A DNA stretch of 64,000 nt from assembly GCF_051488665.1 (NCBI RefSeq), contig NZ_JBPSEG010000013.1:38926-102925 (forward strand), given 5' to 3'. Shown piece after piece: positions 27,900 through 36,440 of the stretch (position 1 is the first letter of the stretch; every line of letters starts with the position of its first letter). Origin of the DNA: Melioribacter sp051488665. Its GTDB lineage: Bacteria > Bacteroidota > Ignavibacteria > Ignavibacteriales > Melioribacteraceae. The notes beneath the pieces are model-generated. The model saw only the letters and a program-made list of their open reading frames with translations. It did no database searches and had not been told where the DNA came from. Both the position numbers and the translations under genes were made by a program.

Positions 27900-28175
27900 T
27901 TACATGCCGAGTTTCTCGAGATTTTTCTTAGTTTCGGCTTTTGTTTTTGCGCATTCATCCAATTTAGCATTCTTTTCCGCAATTTCTTTTTCGAGCGCAG
28001 CTTTTTCACTCTTCAAGGAATTGACTTCTTTTTCGAGCGCTTTAACTTCGGAACGGAGCGCTTCGAGTTCTGCCATCTGTTCTTCGGATACGCCGCTGCA
28101 GGCAGTAATTCCAATTAAAGATGCAAACAGAACTACCATAATTCCTGCATTTAATGCTTTTTTGATTTTAATCAT
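27900..28175 (-). CDS. Small coiled-coil lipoprotein
   Basis: 91 residues. A signal peptide ends in the lipobox ITAC (C27), so it is lipid-anchored. The rest is one continuous heptad-patterned helix (LEALRSEVKALEKEVNSLKSEKAALEKEIAEKNAKLDEC). It resembles Lpp-like or Alr-type coiled-coil lipoproteins by architecture only. Its place just before the LysM protein suggests a shared envelope role. Product length and composition are clear; function is not. Confidence 0.8.
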   Translation of the reverse strand: MIKIKKALNAGIMVVLFASLIGITACSGVSEEQMAELEALRSEVKALEKEVNSLKSEKAALEKEIAEKNAKLDECAKTKAETKKNLEKLGM

Positions 28176-28233
28176 AGTCTTTACTCCTCAGTTTGTTGAT
28201 TATATGAAACGTAATTTTCTATGTTAAATATAA

Positions 28234-28245
28234 GGAAAATTTTCC
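28234..28245. promoter_or_regulatory. 12-bp palindrome upstream of the lipoprotein gene
   Basis: GGAAAATTTTCC is a perfect palindrome within the 91 bases between radC and the lipoprotein start. On the minus strand TATATTTA follows a few bases downstream and resembles a TAnnTTTG -7 box, so the palindrome would lie just upstream of or overlap the promoter. Could be an operator or chance in AT-rich DNA. Confidence 0.25.
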
Positions 28246-28266
28246 CTAAAAAATCAAGAATATTGA

Positions 28267-28950
28267 TTAAACAAGTCTTTTTTCAACCAAACTTGTGTAA
28301 TTGTTCCCCGCAATAATCAAGTGATCGAGCACCTTTATGTTGAGCAATTTGCCGGCGTCGATCATCCTTTTGGTCAGTTGAATATCCTCGCGACTCGGTT
28401 CAGAATTTCCGCTCGGGTGATTATGAACGAGTATTATACTGGCAGAATTGCTTTCTATTGCCACCTTGAAAACTTCTCTCGGGTGGACGACGCTCGAATT
28501 AAGACTTCCTTCCGATATCAAGTGATATTCTTTTATTATTTTATTAGAGCTGCTTAAACATACAACATAAAATTTTTCTTTGACTTCGTCGCGAAGCAAG
28601 GGAATCATATACTCCGCGATATCTGACGGAGAAACGATTTTTTTATCGGAACGCCATCTGCGTTTGGCGTCTATTCTTCTGCCCAGTTCAAAAGCCGCCA
28701 ATAATGTAGCCGCTTTGTCTTTGCCTATTCCGTGTTGATTTTTCAATGAATCGAAAGTCTGGATTGACAATACGCTCAAATCCTTAAAATTTTTCAGCAG
28801 ATTCCTCGCTATCTCTACCGCGTTTATTCCTTTGGTCCCGGTTCGAAGAAGTATAGCAAGCAATTCTGCGTCGGAAAGACTTTGAACGCCCTTGGTAATA
28901 AGTTTTTCTCTCGGGCGGTCGTCGGGCGGCAAATCTTTTAAATTAGCCAT
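28267..28950 (-). CDS. radC: RadC/YeeS-type JAB-domain protein
   Basis: 227 residues. An N-terminal helix-hairpin-helix part (LSDAELLAILLRTGTKG, NQHGIGKDKAATLLAAFELGRR) precedes a JAMM metalloprotease-like domain with VHPREVFKVAIE and the metal motif LVHNHPSGNSEPSRED, then DHLIIAG. It is no longer thought to be a repair protein; the biochemical role of the chromosomal copies is unsettled. It lies 22 bases downstream of guaA in the same direction. Confidence 0.95.
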   Translation of the reverse strand: MANLKDLPPDDRPREKLITKGVQSLSDAELLAILLRTGTKGINAVEIARNLLKNFKDLSVLSIQTFDSLKNQHGIGKDKAATLLAAFELGRRIDAKRRWRSDKKIVSPSDIAEYMIPLLRDEVKEKFYVVCLSSSNKIIKEYHLISEGSLNSSVVHPREVFKVAIESNSASIILVHNHPSGNSEPSREDIQLTKRMIDAGKLLNIKVLDHLIIAGNNYTSLVEKRLV

Positions 28951-28972
28951 CCCTTTATCTCCTCTTTTTTAC

Positions 28973-30514
28973 TTATTCCCACTCGATAGTGGAAGGAGGC
29001 TTGGAACTGATATCGTAAACTACGCGGTTGATTCCTTTGACCGAACGGATTATTCTGTTGGATACTTTTTCCAGGAAGCGGTGATCGAAGCGGTACCAAT
29101 CCGCAGTCATACCGTCTGTCGAAGTGACTGCCCGTAATGCCAGAACGTTTTCGTACGTGCGGGCGTCGCCCATAACTCCGACGCTTTGAACCGGCAGTAA
29201 AACAGCAAAAGCCTGCCAGATATCGTCGTAGATCCCGTCTTCATGAAGGGCTTTGATAAAAATGTCGTCGGCTTCCCGAAGAATGTCGAGGCGTTCTTTT
29301 GTAATTTCTCCCAGCACCCGCACTGCCAGACCGGGACCCGGGAACGGGTGCCGTTTAATAAATATTTCCGGAATGCCGAGTTTCAAACCGATTTCCCGCA
29401 CTTCGTCTTTGAAGAGTTCGCGGAACGGTTCGATCAGTTTAAAGTTCATCCTTTCTGGCAGTCCGCCAACGTTATGATGCGTTTTGATTGTTACGGATTT
29501 TCCTTTTACGGAGACCGATTCGATTACATCCGGGTAAAGCGTTCCCTGAACGAGAAATTCCGCGTCTTTGAATTTCTTTGCTTCCTTTTCGAAGACTTCA
29601 ATAAAAGTATTTCCGATAATTTTTCTTTTTAATTCCGGGTCGGTCACGCCCTTAAGTCGTTCCAGAAAAAGCTCGGAAGCATCCACGTGAATCAATTCAA
29701 TATCAAAATTTTCTTTGAACATCTTCACAACGTCGTTCGACTCGTTTTTGCGCATAAGTCCGGTATCGACGTGGATGTTAATCAAATTTTTACCGAGAGC
29801 TTTGTGCAACAGAACCGCCGCCACCGATGAATCGACGCCCCCGCTCAAGGCGCATATCGCCTTTTTATCGCCGACAAGTTTTTTTACTTCTTCAATCGTA
29901 TTTTCTATAAAATTGCCCGGAGTCCAATCGGGTTTGCATTCGCATATATCGAATAAAAAATTGTCGATTATTTTTTTGCCTTCTTTGGTATGAACTACTT
30001 CCGGATGAAATTGGAGTCCGTATATTTTATTTGCGGGATTACTAACCGCGCAAATCGGCGAATTTTCCGTGCGTGCAATTATTTTGTAATCATTCGGCAG
30101 CTCGGTTATGTAGTCGCCGTGACTCATCCAGACCACCGAATTATTTTCCACACCCTTCAAAAGTTCGTCGTCCCCGATAACGTTAATCTCCGCTTTGCCG
30201 TATTCCCTGTTCGAAGCCGGTTCGACCTTACCTCCGTTATACTTGGCGATCAACTGCATTCCGTAACAGATTCCGAGGATTGGAATGCCGAGTTCGAAAA
30301 TCTTTTTGTCGACAGCGGGAGCGTCTTCGTCGTAAACGCTCATCGGGCCTCCCGAAAGTATTATGCCTTTCGGTCGTTCTTCGATAATTTTATTCAGATC
30401 ATAGTGATGCGGCTGAATTTCCGAATAGACTTTCGATTCCCTGATACGTCGAGCAATAAGCTGCGTATACTGCGACCCGAAGTCGAGTATGATTATTTTT
30501 TGAGGATGTTCCAT
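28973..30514 (-). CDS. guaA: GMP synthase (glutamine-hydrolysing)
   Basis: 513 residues from the ATG at 30514; a TTG two codons earlier is possible but less likely. It converts XMP to GMP. The glutamine amidotransferase domain has LGICYGMQLIA (C83 nucleophile) and LQFHPEVVHT (His and Glu of the triad). The ATP pyrophosphatase domain has CALSGGVDSSVAAVLLHKA, and the C-terminal dimerisation domain ends IEWE, as is normal. It starts 6 bases after the gcvH stop. Confidence 0.98.
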   Translation of the reverse strand: MEHPQKIIILDFGSQYTQLIARRIRESKVYSEIQPHHYDLNKIIEERPKGIILSGGPMSVYDEDAPAVDKKIFELGIPILGICYGMQLIAKYNGGKVEPASNREYGKAEINVIGDDELLKGVENNSVVWMSHGDYITELPNDYKIIARTENSPICAVSNPANKIYGLQFHPEVVHTKEGKKIIDNFLFDICECKPDWTPGNFIENTIEEVKKLVGDKKAICALSGGVDSSVAAVLLHKALGKNLINIHVDTGLMRKNESNDVVKMFKENFDIELIHVDASELFLERLKGVTDPELKRKIIGNTFIEVFEKEAKKFKDAEFLVQGTLYPDVIESVSVKGKSVTIKTHHNVGGLPERMNFKLIEPFRELFKDEVREIGLKLGIPEIFIKRHPFPGPGLAVRVLGEITKERLDILREADDIFIKALHEDGIYDDIWQAFAVLLPVQSVGVMGDARTYENVLALRAVTSTDGMTADWYRFDHRFLEKVSNRIIRSVKGINRVVYDISSKPPSTIEWE

Positions 30515-30520
30515 TTGCAA

Positions 30521-30898
30521 TCAGGCTATTTGATTTTTGTAAGCTTCGGCATCGAGAAGTTGATTTACCTGATCGGGATTAGTTAATTCAATTTTAATCA
30601 GCCAGCCTTCCCCGTAAGGATCGGAATTGACAAGCTGCGGCTCGTCCTGCAATTTGGGATTAATTTCGATTACTTTTCCGTCAACCGGCGCATAAAGCTC
30701 GCTAACGGTTTTAACCGCTTCAATGGTTCCGAATGATTCGGACATTTTAATTTCTTCCAGTCCCGGATTAATGTCGACGAAGACTATATCGCCCAATTCG
30801 CTCTGGGCGTAATCGGTTATGCCGATAATCCCGGTATTGCCTTCCACTTTAATCCATTCGTGGTCTTTGGTGTAATGTAATTCTGCTGGTACGTTCAT
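30521..30898 (-). CDS. gcvH: Glycine cleavage system H protein
   Basis: 125 residues. The lipoylation site is K63 in ESFGTIEAVKTVSELYAPV, with the usual flanking sequence and EDPYGEGWLIKIE-like C-terminal helix (SDPYGEGWLIKIEL). It carries aminomethyl groups between the P, T and L proteins; it can also serve in lipoate transfer. gcvP/T are not in the window. Its start overlaps the accC stop by 4 bases, so it is co-expressed with fatty-acid synthesis genes. Confidence 0.96.
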   Translation of the reverse strand: MNVPAELHYTKDHEWIKVEGNTGIIGITDYAQSELGDIVFVDINPGLEEIKMSESFGTIEAVKTVSELYAPVDGKVIEINPKLQDEPQLVNSDPYGEGWLIKIELTNPDQVNQLLDAEAYKNQIA

Positions 30899-32247
30899 GA
30901 CATCCTCATTAATTTATTTAAGTTTTTGTCGAGAAATGAAGTATCGAAATTTCCGTTGACAAAATCGTCATTTTCCAGGATTCTCTGGTGAAAAGGGATT
31001 GTAGTTTTAATTCCCTCGACTGCAAATTCTTCGAAGGCTCTTCTGGCTCTTGCAATCGCATGTTTTCTGTCGGTTCCCCACACAATCAGTTTGGCAATTA
31101 ACGAATCGTAATAAGGAGGTATTACATATTGATTATAAACGTGCGAATCGATTCTTACTCCGAATCCACCCGGAAAGTGTAAGTATTCAATTTTCCCCGG
31201 GCTCGGACGGAAATTGTGTTCCGGATCTTCGGCATTAATGCGAAATTCCATCGAATGACCTCTCGGCTCTAAGGGCGGAGAATCGAGTCTCTCTCCGGCT
31301 GCAACGAGTATCTGCTGCTTGATAAGGTCGGTATTTCTAACCATTTCGGTAACGGGATGTTCGACCTGTATTCTAGTATTCATTTCGATAAAATAGAAGT
31401 TCAGATATTTGTCGACAAGAAATTCAACCGTGCCGGCGCCTTCATAATTGACGGCATGCACGCCGAGCAAAGCTGCTTCGCACATTTTCTGACGCACTTC
31501 TGGAGTAATTAACGGAGAAGGCGATTCTTCAATCAATTTCTGGTGTCTGCGTTGAATCGAGCAGTCGCGCTCGCCGTAGTGATATGCGTTGCCGTATCGG
31601 TCGCTCATAATCTGAATTTCAACATGATGAGGATTTTCGATAAATTTTTCGATATAAAGGTCAGGCACGCCGAAAGCAGCTTCCGCCTCGGTGCTGGCGG
31701 TTTGAAACATCTTTTCGATTTCTTTTTCTTCCCAGACGATTCTCATGCCTTTGCCGCCTCCGCCTGCCGACGCTTTCAGCATTACGGGATAACCGATCCG
31801 AGCGGCGATTTCTTTTGCTGATTTTACGTCTTTAACTACGCCGTCGCTGCCGGGTACAACCGGCACGCCGACTCTTTTCATGGTTTCTTTGGCAAACGAT
31901 TTATCGCCCATGTTTCTGATGGAATCGGGCGAAGGACCGATAAATTTAATATTCGATTCTTCGCATATTTCGCTGAATTCGGCATTCTCGGCAAGGAATC
32001 CGTAACCCGGATGAATCGCTTCGGCTCCGGTTATGGCTGCCGCCGACAAGATATTCGGAATTTTCAAATAGCTGTTGCCGCTTTGAGGTGGACCAATACA
32101 AACGGCTTCGTCCGCCAGATATGTATGTAAAGAATCGCGGTCGGCTTCGGAATAGACGGCAACAGTTTTAATTCCCATCTCCTTGCATGTACGAATAATA
32201 CGTACGGCTATTTCGCCGCGATTTGCAATAAGGATTTTCTTAAACAC
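30895..32247 (-). CDS. accC: Acetyl-CoA carboxylase, biotin carboxylase subunit
   Basis: 450 residues. N-terminal MFKKILIANRGEIAVRIIRTC, the ATP-grasp glycine-rich loop KASAGGGGKGMRIV, GERDCSIQRRHQKLIEESPSP and the catalytic FIEMNTRIQVEHPVTEM are all intact. It carboxylates biotin on AccB with ATP and bicarbonate, the first step of fatty acid synthesis. Placed after accB (11-base gap), before gcvH (overlap). Confidence 0.98.
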   Translation of the reverse strand: MFKKILIANRGEIAVRIIRTCKEMGIKTVAVYSEADRDSLHTYLADEAVCIGPPQSGNSYLKIPNILSAAAITGAEAIHPGYGFLAENAEFSEICEESNIKFIGPSPDSIRNMGDKSFAKETMKRVGVPVVPGSDGVVKDVKSAKEIAARIGYPVMLKASAGGGGKGMRIVWEEKEIEKMFQTASTEAEAAFGVPDLYIEKFIENPHHVEIQIMSDRYGNAYHYGERDCSIQRRHQKLIEESPSPLITPEVRQKMCEAALLGVHAVNYEGAGTVEFLVDKYLNFYFIEMNTRIQVEHPVTEMVRNTDLIKQQILVAAGERLDSPPLEPRGHSMEFRINAEDPEHNFRPSPGKIEYLHFPGGFGVRIDSHVYNQYVIPPYYDSLIAKLIVWGTDRKHAIARARRAFEEFAVEGIKTTIPFHQRILENDDFVNGNFDTSFLDKNLNKLMRMS

Positions 32248-32258
32248 TTTTTCCTCTT

Positions 32259-32732
32259 TTACGAAGTTTCGATTAAAAAGAGCGGCTGATTGTATTCAAC
32301 CGGGGTTGCGTTCTCAACGAGAATCTTAACAATTTTACCGCTGACGTCGCTCTCGATTTCGTTCATCAGTTTCATCGCTTCCACTATGCACAATACCGTG
32401 CCGGGACTGACTTCGTCTCCTACTTTAACATACGGGTCGGCATCCGGAGCGGGAGCTCTGTAAAATGTGCCCACGATAGGCGATCTGATTTCGTGAAGAT
32501 TAGACTTTGTGGTTTCTTTTTCGATTTGTTTATCGGCTGCCGGTTCCGCCGCCGACGGATTTTGAACAGGAACTGGAGCAGGAGCCGGAACGCTATGCGT
32601 GAATGCAACTTGAGCCTGCGAATCCGAATTTTTCGATATTTTTATTTTTACATCTCCCTCCTGAATCGAAATTTTCGATATATCGCTTTGCTCAACAATT
32701 TTTATTAGTTTTTTAACTAAGTTAATGTCCAT
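32259..32732 (-). CDS. accB: Acetyl-CoA carboxylase, biotin carboxyl carrier protein
   Basis: 157 residues from the ATG at 32732, the usual family start (MDINLVKKLIKIVEQ); a longer frame begins at 32774 but overlaps the region before the ribosome binding site. A Pro/Ala-rich linker (47-67) joins the N-terminal part to the biotinyl domain. K121 in CIVEAMKLMNEIE is the biotinylation site. It lies 13 bases after efp, the common efp-accB-accC order. Confidence 0.97.
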   Translation of the reverse strand: MDINLVKKLIKIVEQSDISKISIQEGDVKIKISKNSDSQAQVAFTHSVPAPAPVPVQNPSAAEPAADKQIEKETTKSNLHEIRSPIVGTFYRAPAPDADPYVKVGDEVSPGTVLCIVEAMKLMNEIESDVSGKIVKILVENATPVEYNQPLFLIETS

Positions 32733-32745
32733 TTTCGCCCACTGT

Positions 32746-33312
32746 TTAATTTTTGACTCTTTCGACGTATTCACCGGTGCGTGTATCTACTTTCAGTATA
32801 TCCCCTTCGTTAATGAAAAGGGGCACGTTAATAGTAGCTCCGGTTTCAACTTTAGCCGGTTTAAGCGCAGTGTTTGTAGTATCGCCTTTGAATCCCGGCT
32901 CGGTTTCGACCACTTTAAGCGTAACAAATATCGGAATTTCGGCTGAAATAATCTTTTCGTCGTCGTCGACGAGAAGCTCTATTTCCTCGCCTTCCTTCAG
33001 GTAGAGGACTTTTTCTTCCAGCAATTCTTGTGGAATTGTGATTTGCTCGTATGTTTCGTTGTCCATCAATACGAGCCCGGCAGTTTCTTTATAGAGGAAT
33101 TGATATTTTCTTCTTTCTACACGAACTACGTCGACGGATTCGCCCGAACGGAATGTATTGTCGAGCACTCTACCTGTTCGCAGATTCTTCAGTGTCGTTC
33201 TGACAAAAGCGCCGCCTTTGCCGGGTTTAACATGCTGAAATTCAACTATAACGTAGGGTTCTCCTTTGAACTTAATAATTAGGCCGTTTCTGAAATCTGA
33301 TGTATCTGCCAT
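32746..33312 (-). CDS. efp: Translation elongation factor P
   Basis: 188 residues with the three KOW/OB domains. The loop that enters the peptidyl transferase centre reads HVKPGKGGAFVRTTLKNL with K32 at the tip. It relieves stalling at polyproline. EpmA/B or YmfI-type modification enzymes are not in the window, so the modification state is not known. Heads the efp-accB-accC-gcvH-guaA-radC run. Confidence 0.97.
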   Translation of the reverse strand: MADTSDFRNGLIIKFKGEPYVIVEFQHVKPGKGGAFVRTTLKNLRTGRVLDNTFRSGESVDVVRVERRKYQFLYKETAGLVLMDNETYEQITIPQELLEEKVLYLKEGEEIELLVDDDEKIISAEIPIFVTLKVVETEPGFKGDTTNTALKPAKVETGATINVPLFINEGDILKVDTRTGEYVERVKN

Positions 33313-33364
33313 TTATCGCACCTTCGTTTGTTAATTAATATTAACCTTTTTAATTCCAATATAG

Positions 33365-34054
33365 TTAATTTCCCGCAAGCGCCAAATATCTGTTTACTTC
33401 CTGCATTTGCGGGTAGTCTTTGTATTCTTCCTGAATTTTCAAAAACAATTTTTTGGCGTCTTCTTTTTGATTTGCATTCAAAAGAGCGATTCCGGCTTTC
33501 AACAAATATTCGGGATTCGAAGGATTCTCTTCTGTAACCGACGCGGCTTTTCTGTAAAATTCTGCGGCGTCTTCATATTCCCCTTTAGCTTCGTAATATG
33601 CGGCTTTGCCGGCTAAAGAAGTCGCCGTCAGCAAAGGATTGCTTCCGCTGTAATCGTCATACAATTCATAAGCTTCGTCAAGTTTGCCCGTCAGCAGATA
33701 ACAATTAGCCAAATAAATTTTCGCGGTTTCCCCCTGCTCGGTGCCTTCGTATCTGTCGACTATCTCTTTCAATCCTGTTATATTTTGAGCTTTGTCTCCG
33801 GCTATAGCCTGCTCGTACTGCGCCGCATCGTAAAGCGGAACAACTTTAGTGAGAAGCGTAGCGGCCATTAAATTATCATTCTCTTTTTTATTCGAATAAA
33901 GCACTGCTGCCACAACTATCAGCGCCAATACCGCCGCGCCGATATAAATTTTCATCTGGTTTTCCTGGAAAAAAGTATTGAACTTATAAAAGGTTGTAAC
34001 GAGTGTGTCTTGTTTAATTTCTTTTTTCGTTATTTTTTTCTTTTTCTGTAACAC
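33365..34054 (-). CDS. Single-helix membrane protein with TPR repeats
   Basis: 229 residues. A very basic N-terminus (MLQKKKKITKKEIKQ), a membrane helix at about 36-54, then TPR-like helices from ~80 to the end (AKIYLANCYLLTGKLDEAYELYDDY, AAYYEAKGEYEDAAEFYRKAA). Type II topology with the TPR domain in the periplasm is expected. It resembles YfgM/BamD-like TPR proteins by layout. Located 52 bases upstream of efp; may be co-transcribed. Exact role unknown. Confidence 0.8.
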   Translation of the reverse strand: MLQKKKKITKKEIKQDTLVTTFYKFNTFFQENQMKIYIGAAVLALIVVAAVLYSNKKENDNLMAATLLTKVVPLYDAAQYEQAIAGDKAQNITGLKEIVDRYEGTEQGETAKIYLANCYLLTGKLDEAYELYDDYSGSNPLLTATSLAGKAAYYEAKGEYEDAAEFYRKAASVTEENPSNPEYLLKAGIALLNANQKEDAKKLFLKIQEEYKDYPQMQEVNRYLALAGN

Positions 34055-34101
34055 ATTAACCTCACAATATTTTTTAAATCGAAGTAGAAATTTAGTAAAT
34101 A

Positions 34102-35142
34102 TTAGACTCCAATTCTAATATGATTTGAAAAAATCCATCCGTTATGTCCTGTAAAAACTTCGGCTCTGTAAACGCCCGGTTTGTCAACTTGTAATGACAA
34201 TTCTTCCGTTTCCAGGGAGCGGTAAATCTCTCCGTTACGAATAATTTTTACCGGGGCAGGCTTTCCGGGTATCTTCAAATGTATTTTCACATCAGAATGG
34301 CTGTCGATCGAATCTCCCATAAAATATTTCTCATTTCCCTTTTCCGCATAGAATTCAAATCCTTTTGCGTCTCCTCTGTAAAAGTTGGAAACGAAACATC
34401 TTCCTTCTTTCAAAGCGTTAAGAACAATCTCTTTATTTTCAGAGACGCTTTTGGAGGGTTCGAGAGGTTCTTCGGTAAGAATATGCGTTCTGATAGATTT
34501 AAACAATACTTTGTAGGGGAATACCTCGACTTCGAAGAAACCGAGCAGGTTGACCTTGTGTGCGTGAGCGTCGACGCCGCCTATACCAACTACTTTTCTT
34601 TTCAAATTCAGTTTATCCCACAATTCGATAGTTTCTCGCGGAGGCACCGAAATAGACCTGAGCGGATGTACAAAATAATTGTATTTGTTTTCTTCGGTCA
34701 AACCTTCCATCCATTCGGACATATGATTCCAAATTTCGATGCCGTGAAAATCATCGGTATCCCATTCCGTCCACGGGTATGGAGGGTGTTTTTCCATCGA
34801 ATTTCTTTTTTCGTGCGGATGAGCGATAATACCGATTCCGCCGGCGTCTTTGACAAGTTTAACGTATTCTTTAGCGTTCAACCGCGTGGAATAAGCTTCG
34901 TCAATTCCGATTGCCAGAAGATGGTTTTTATTTTCTTTGTCGTTTATTTCGCAGCCTACCAGAACAAGCGTTTTATCGTACCATCCTTCGTAGCCTTCGT
35001 GAAGAGCCCTGAGCGTATTATGATCGGTAATAATTATAAAGTCGAGTCCGGCTTCGCCGGCGAACGACGCAATTTCTTCGACAGTGCCCGATCCGTCCGA
35101 AAAATTCGAATGGATATGGATTGCGCCCGTGTATTCATACAT
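34102..35142 (-). CDS. PHP-domain metal-dependent phosphoesterase-like protein
   Basis: 346 residues. The PHP motifs are visible: HIHSNFSDGSG (motif I), ITDHNTLRAL (motif II), IAHPHEKR (motif III) and GGVDAHAHKV (motif IV), so a full metal-binding set. No signal peptide. The C-terminal ~100 residues look beta-rich (VKIHLKIPGKPAPVKIIRNGEIYRSLETEELSL). Similar proteins are annotated CehA/McbA-type or as nucleotidases; the substrate is not known. The adjacent small dimeric-barrel gene ends 16 bases upstream. Confidence 0.87.
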   Translation of the reverse strand: MYEYTGAIHIHSNFSDGSGTVEEIASFAGEAGLDFIIITDHNTLRALHEGYEGWYDKTLVLVGCEINDKENKNHLLAIGIDEAYSTRLNAKEYVKLVKDAGGIGIIAHPHEKRNSMEKHPPYPWTEWDTDDFHGIEIWNHMSEWMEGLTEENKYNYFVHPLRSISVPPRETIELWDKLNLKRKVVGIGGVDAHAHKVNLLGFFEVEVFPYKVLFKSIRTHILTEEPLEPSKSVSENKEIVLNALKEGRCFVSNFYRGDAKGFEFYAEKGNEKYFMGDSIDSHSDVKIHLKIPGKPAPVKIIRNGEIYRSLETEELSLQVDKPGVYRAEVFTGHNGWIFSNHIRIGV

Positions 35143-35158
35143 AATACGCCCGGTAATT

Positions 35159-35461
35159 TTAACCTTCCACTTCGACGAGCGTGGTGTACTGAGTAGTTTG
35201 TTCTTTTATCAGGTCGGATAATTTAGTCATAAGCAGATCGATGCGTTCGTCCTGATTGTCGTCGAAATTTTCAAATGCTTCTTCGGAATTAAAAATATAA
35301 ACTTCTTCAAAATAGTTCGATTTATTTTTTTGTTCATAAACCGAATAACTTTCCAGACCTTCCGCCTGAACAAGATTTTTTAATTCTTTTACAACGTTAA
35401 GATATTCGCTTCTTTTTTCGGGAATAATACTGTAACGGATTGAAAAAATAACTCTACTCAT
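35159..35461 (-). CDS. Small dimeric alpha/beta-barrel (ABM-like) protein
   Basis: 100 residues. The pattern FSIRYSIIPEKRSEYLNVVKELKNLVQAEGLESYSVYEQ..NYFEEVYIFNSEEAFENFDD matches the ferredoxin-like fold of the antibiotic-biosynthesis-monooxygenase/NIPSNAP superfamily. I see no cofactor residues. It lies between dapF (11-base gap) and the PHP gene. Function cannot be assigned from sequence. Confidence 0.7.
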   Translation of the reverse strand: MSRVIFSIRYSIIPEKRSEYLNVVKELKNLVQAEGLESYSVYEQKNKSNYFEEVYIFNSEEAFENFDDNQDERIDLLMTKLSDLIKEQTTQYTTLVEVEG

Positions 35462-35472
35462 TTATTTCCTCT

Positions 35473-36309
35473 TTATAAGTTTAATAATTCGCCTTTATAA
35501 ATAATTTTTGCAGGTCCGGTTAATGAGACGTCTGCAATTTTATCATCGGTTTTGAAATCTACTATAAATTCATCGCCGCTTCTGGGATGCAAAACTACCG
35601 GCGGATTGTAATTGAAAATTTTATGAGCCACAATAGCCGCCGCAGCGCTTCCCGTACCGCACGAAAGAGTTTCGTCCTCTACTCCTTTTTCGTATGTTCT
35701 TATTTTTAATCCGGAGTCTCTGAATTCGATGAAATTCACGTTAATTCCTTCCGGTTTGAACCTTTCGGAATATCTGAGATTTCTTCCGAGTTCAACTACC
35801 GGGAAATTATCGAAATCCTCAAGCGACGATTTTCTAACGTCATCAATATTTATTACGAGATGTCTGGCGCCCGTGTTTATTTCGTAAGCAACGATTTTAT
35901 TACCGGCTATTTCCAGGTCTTCTATTATATTAATTTCACCGATATCCGAAAAATAAAATTTGATTGCGGTTTCGCTTATAATATTGCCTTTATACCGTTT
36001 TCCCCCAGACTCGAAAACAATATCGTCCTTTTTAACTTTGCCTGTAGAGCGGACGTATTTCAGAGCTGTTCTTGCGCCGTTTGCGCACAGCATACCTCCC
36101 GTTCCGTCGGCATTATAATAAAGCATTTCAAAGTCTGCATTGTCGGAATTCTTAATAAATATTATCCCGTCGGCGCCGACGCCTAATCGTCGGTCGCAAA
36201 TTTTCCGGATAAAATATTCGTTTAAATTTAACTCCGGCGTAATATCAGCATCAAAAAGAACAAAGTCGTTTCCCGCAGCGGAACATTTAAAGAAATAAAT
36301 TTGATACAT
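35473..36309 (-). CDS. dapF: Diaminopimelate epimerase
   Basis: 278 residues. It converts LL- to meso-diaminopimelate for lysine and peptidoglycan. The catalytic pair is C75 in GGMLCANGARTALKYV and C217 in DETLSCGTGSAAAA. CSAAGNDFVLFD at the N-terminus is also conserved. It heads the minus-strand group with the ABM-like and PHP genes and is divergent from the methyltransferase gene. Confidence 0.97.
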   Translation of the reverse strand: MYQIYFFKCSAAGNDFVLFDADITPELNLNEYFIRKICDRRLGVGADGIIFIKNSDNADFEMLYYNADGTGGMLCANGARTALKYVRSTGKVKKDDIVFESGGKRYKGNIISETAIKFYFSDIGEINIIEDLEIAGNKIVAYEINTGARHLVINIDDVRKSSLEDFDNFPVVELGRNLRYSERFKPEGINVNFIEFRDSGLKIRTYEKGVEDETLSCGTGSAAAAIVAHKIFNYNPPVVLHPRSGDEFIVDFKTDDKIADVSLTGPAKIIYKGELLNL

Positions 36310-36317
36310 AGCGATTT

Positions 36318-36349
36318 CAAATTTAATTCAATATGAAAATGAAAGCAAT
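36318..36349 (-). promoter_or_regulatory. Candidate Bacteroidota-type promoter of dapF
   Basis: On the minus strand TAAATTTG (36325-36318) fits the TAnnTTTG -7 consensus. ATTG (36349-36346) lies 20 bases upstream at the -33 position. The -7 box is only 8 bases from the ATG, which would give a near-leaderless transcript; this lowers confidence. Confidence 0.2.
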
Positions 36350-36411
36350 CAAAAAAGTTATTTTACCACACTCGAAGTATCGCTCCTAATTTTATCGAAA
36401 AATTTATTATC

Positions 36412-36422
36412 TTACCAGGTAA
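36412..36422. promoter_or_regulatory. TTACC-A-GGTAA palindrome before the restriction-modification genes
   Basis: A perfect 5-bp inverted repeat with one central base, 18 bases upstream of the methyltransferase ATG. Could be an operator at which the methyltransferase or an outside regulator controls the operon; there is no separate C-protein gene. No ribosome binding site is seen before the ATG. Confidence 0.3.
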
Positions 36423-36440
36423 TATAAATCGATAATTAAG

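Noticed and set aside
34279..35196. 305-codon plus-strand frame opposite the PHP gene
   Set aside because: Long only because of the codon bias of the real minus-strand gene; no motif, no ribosome binding site.
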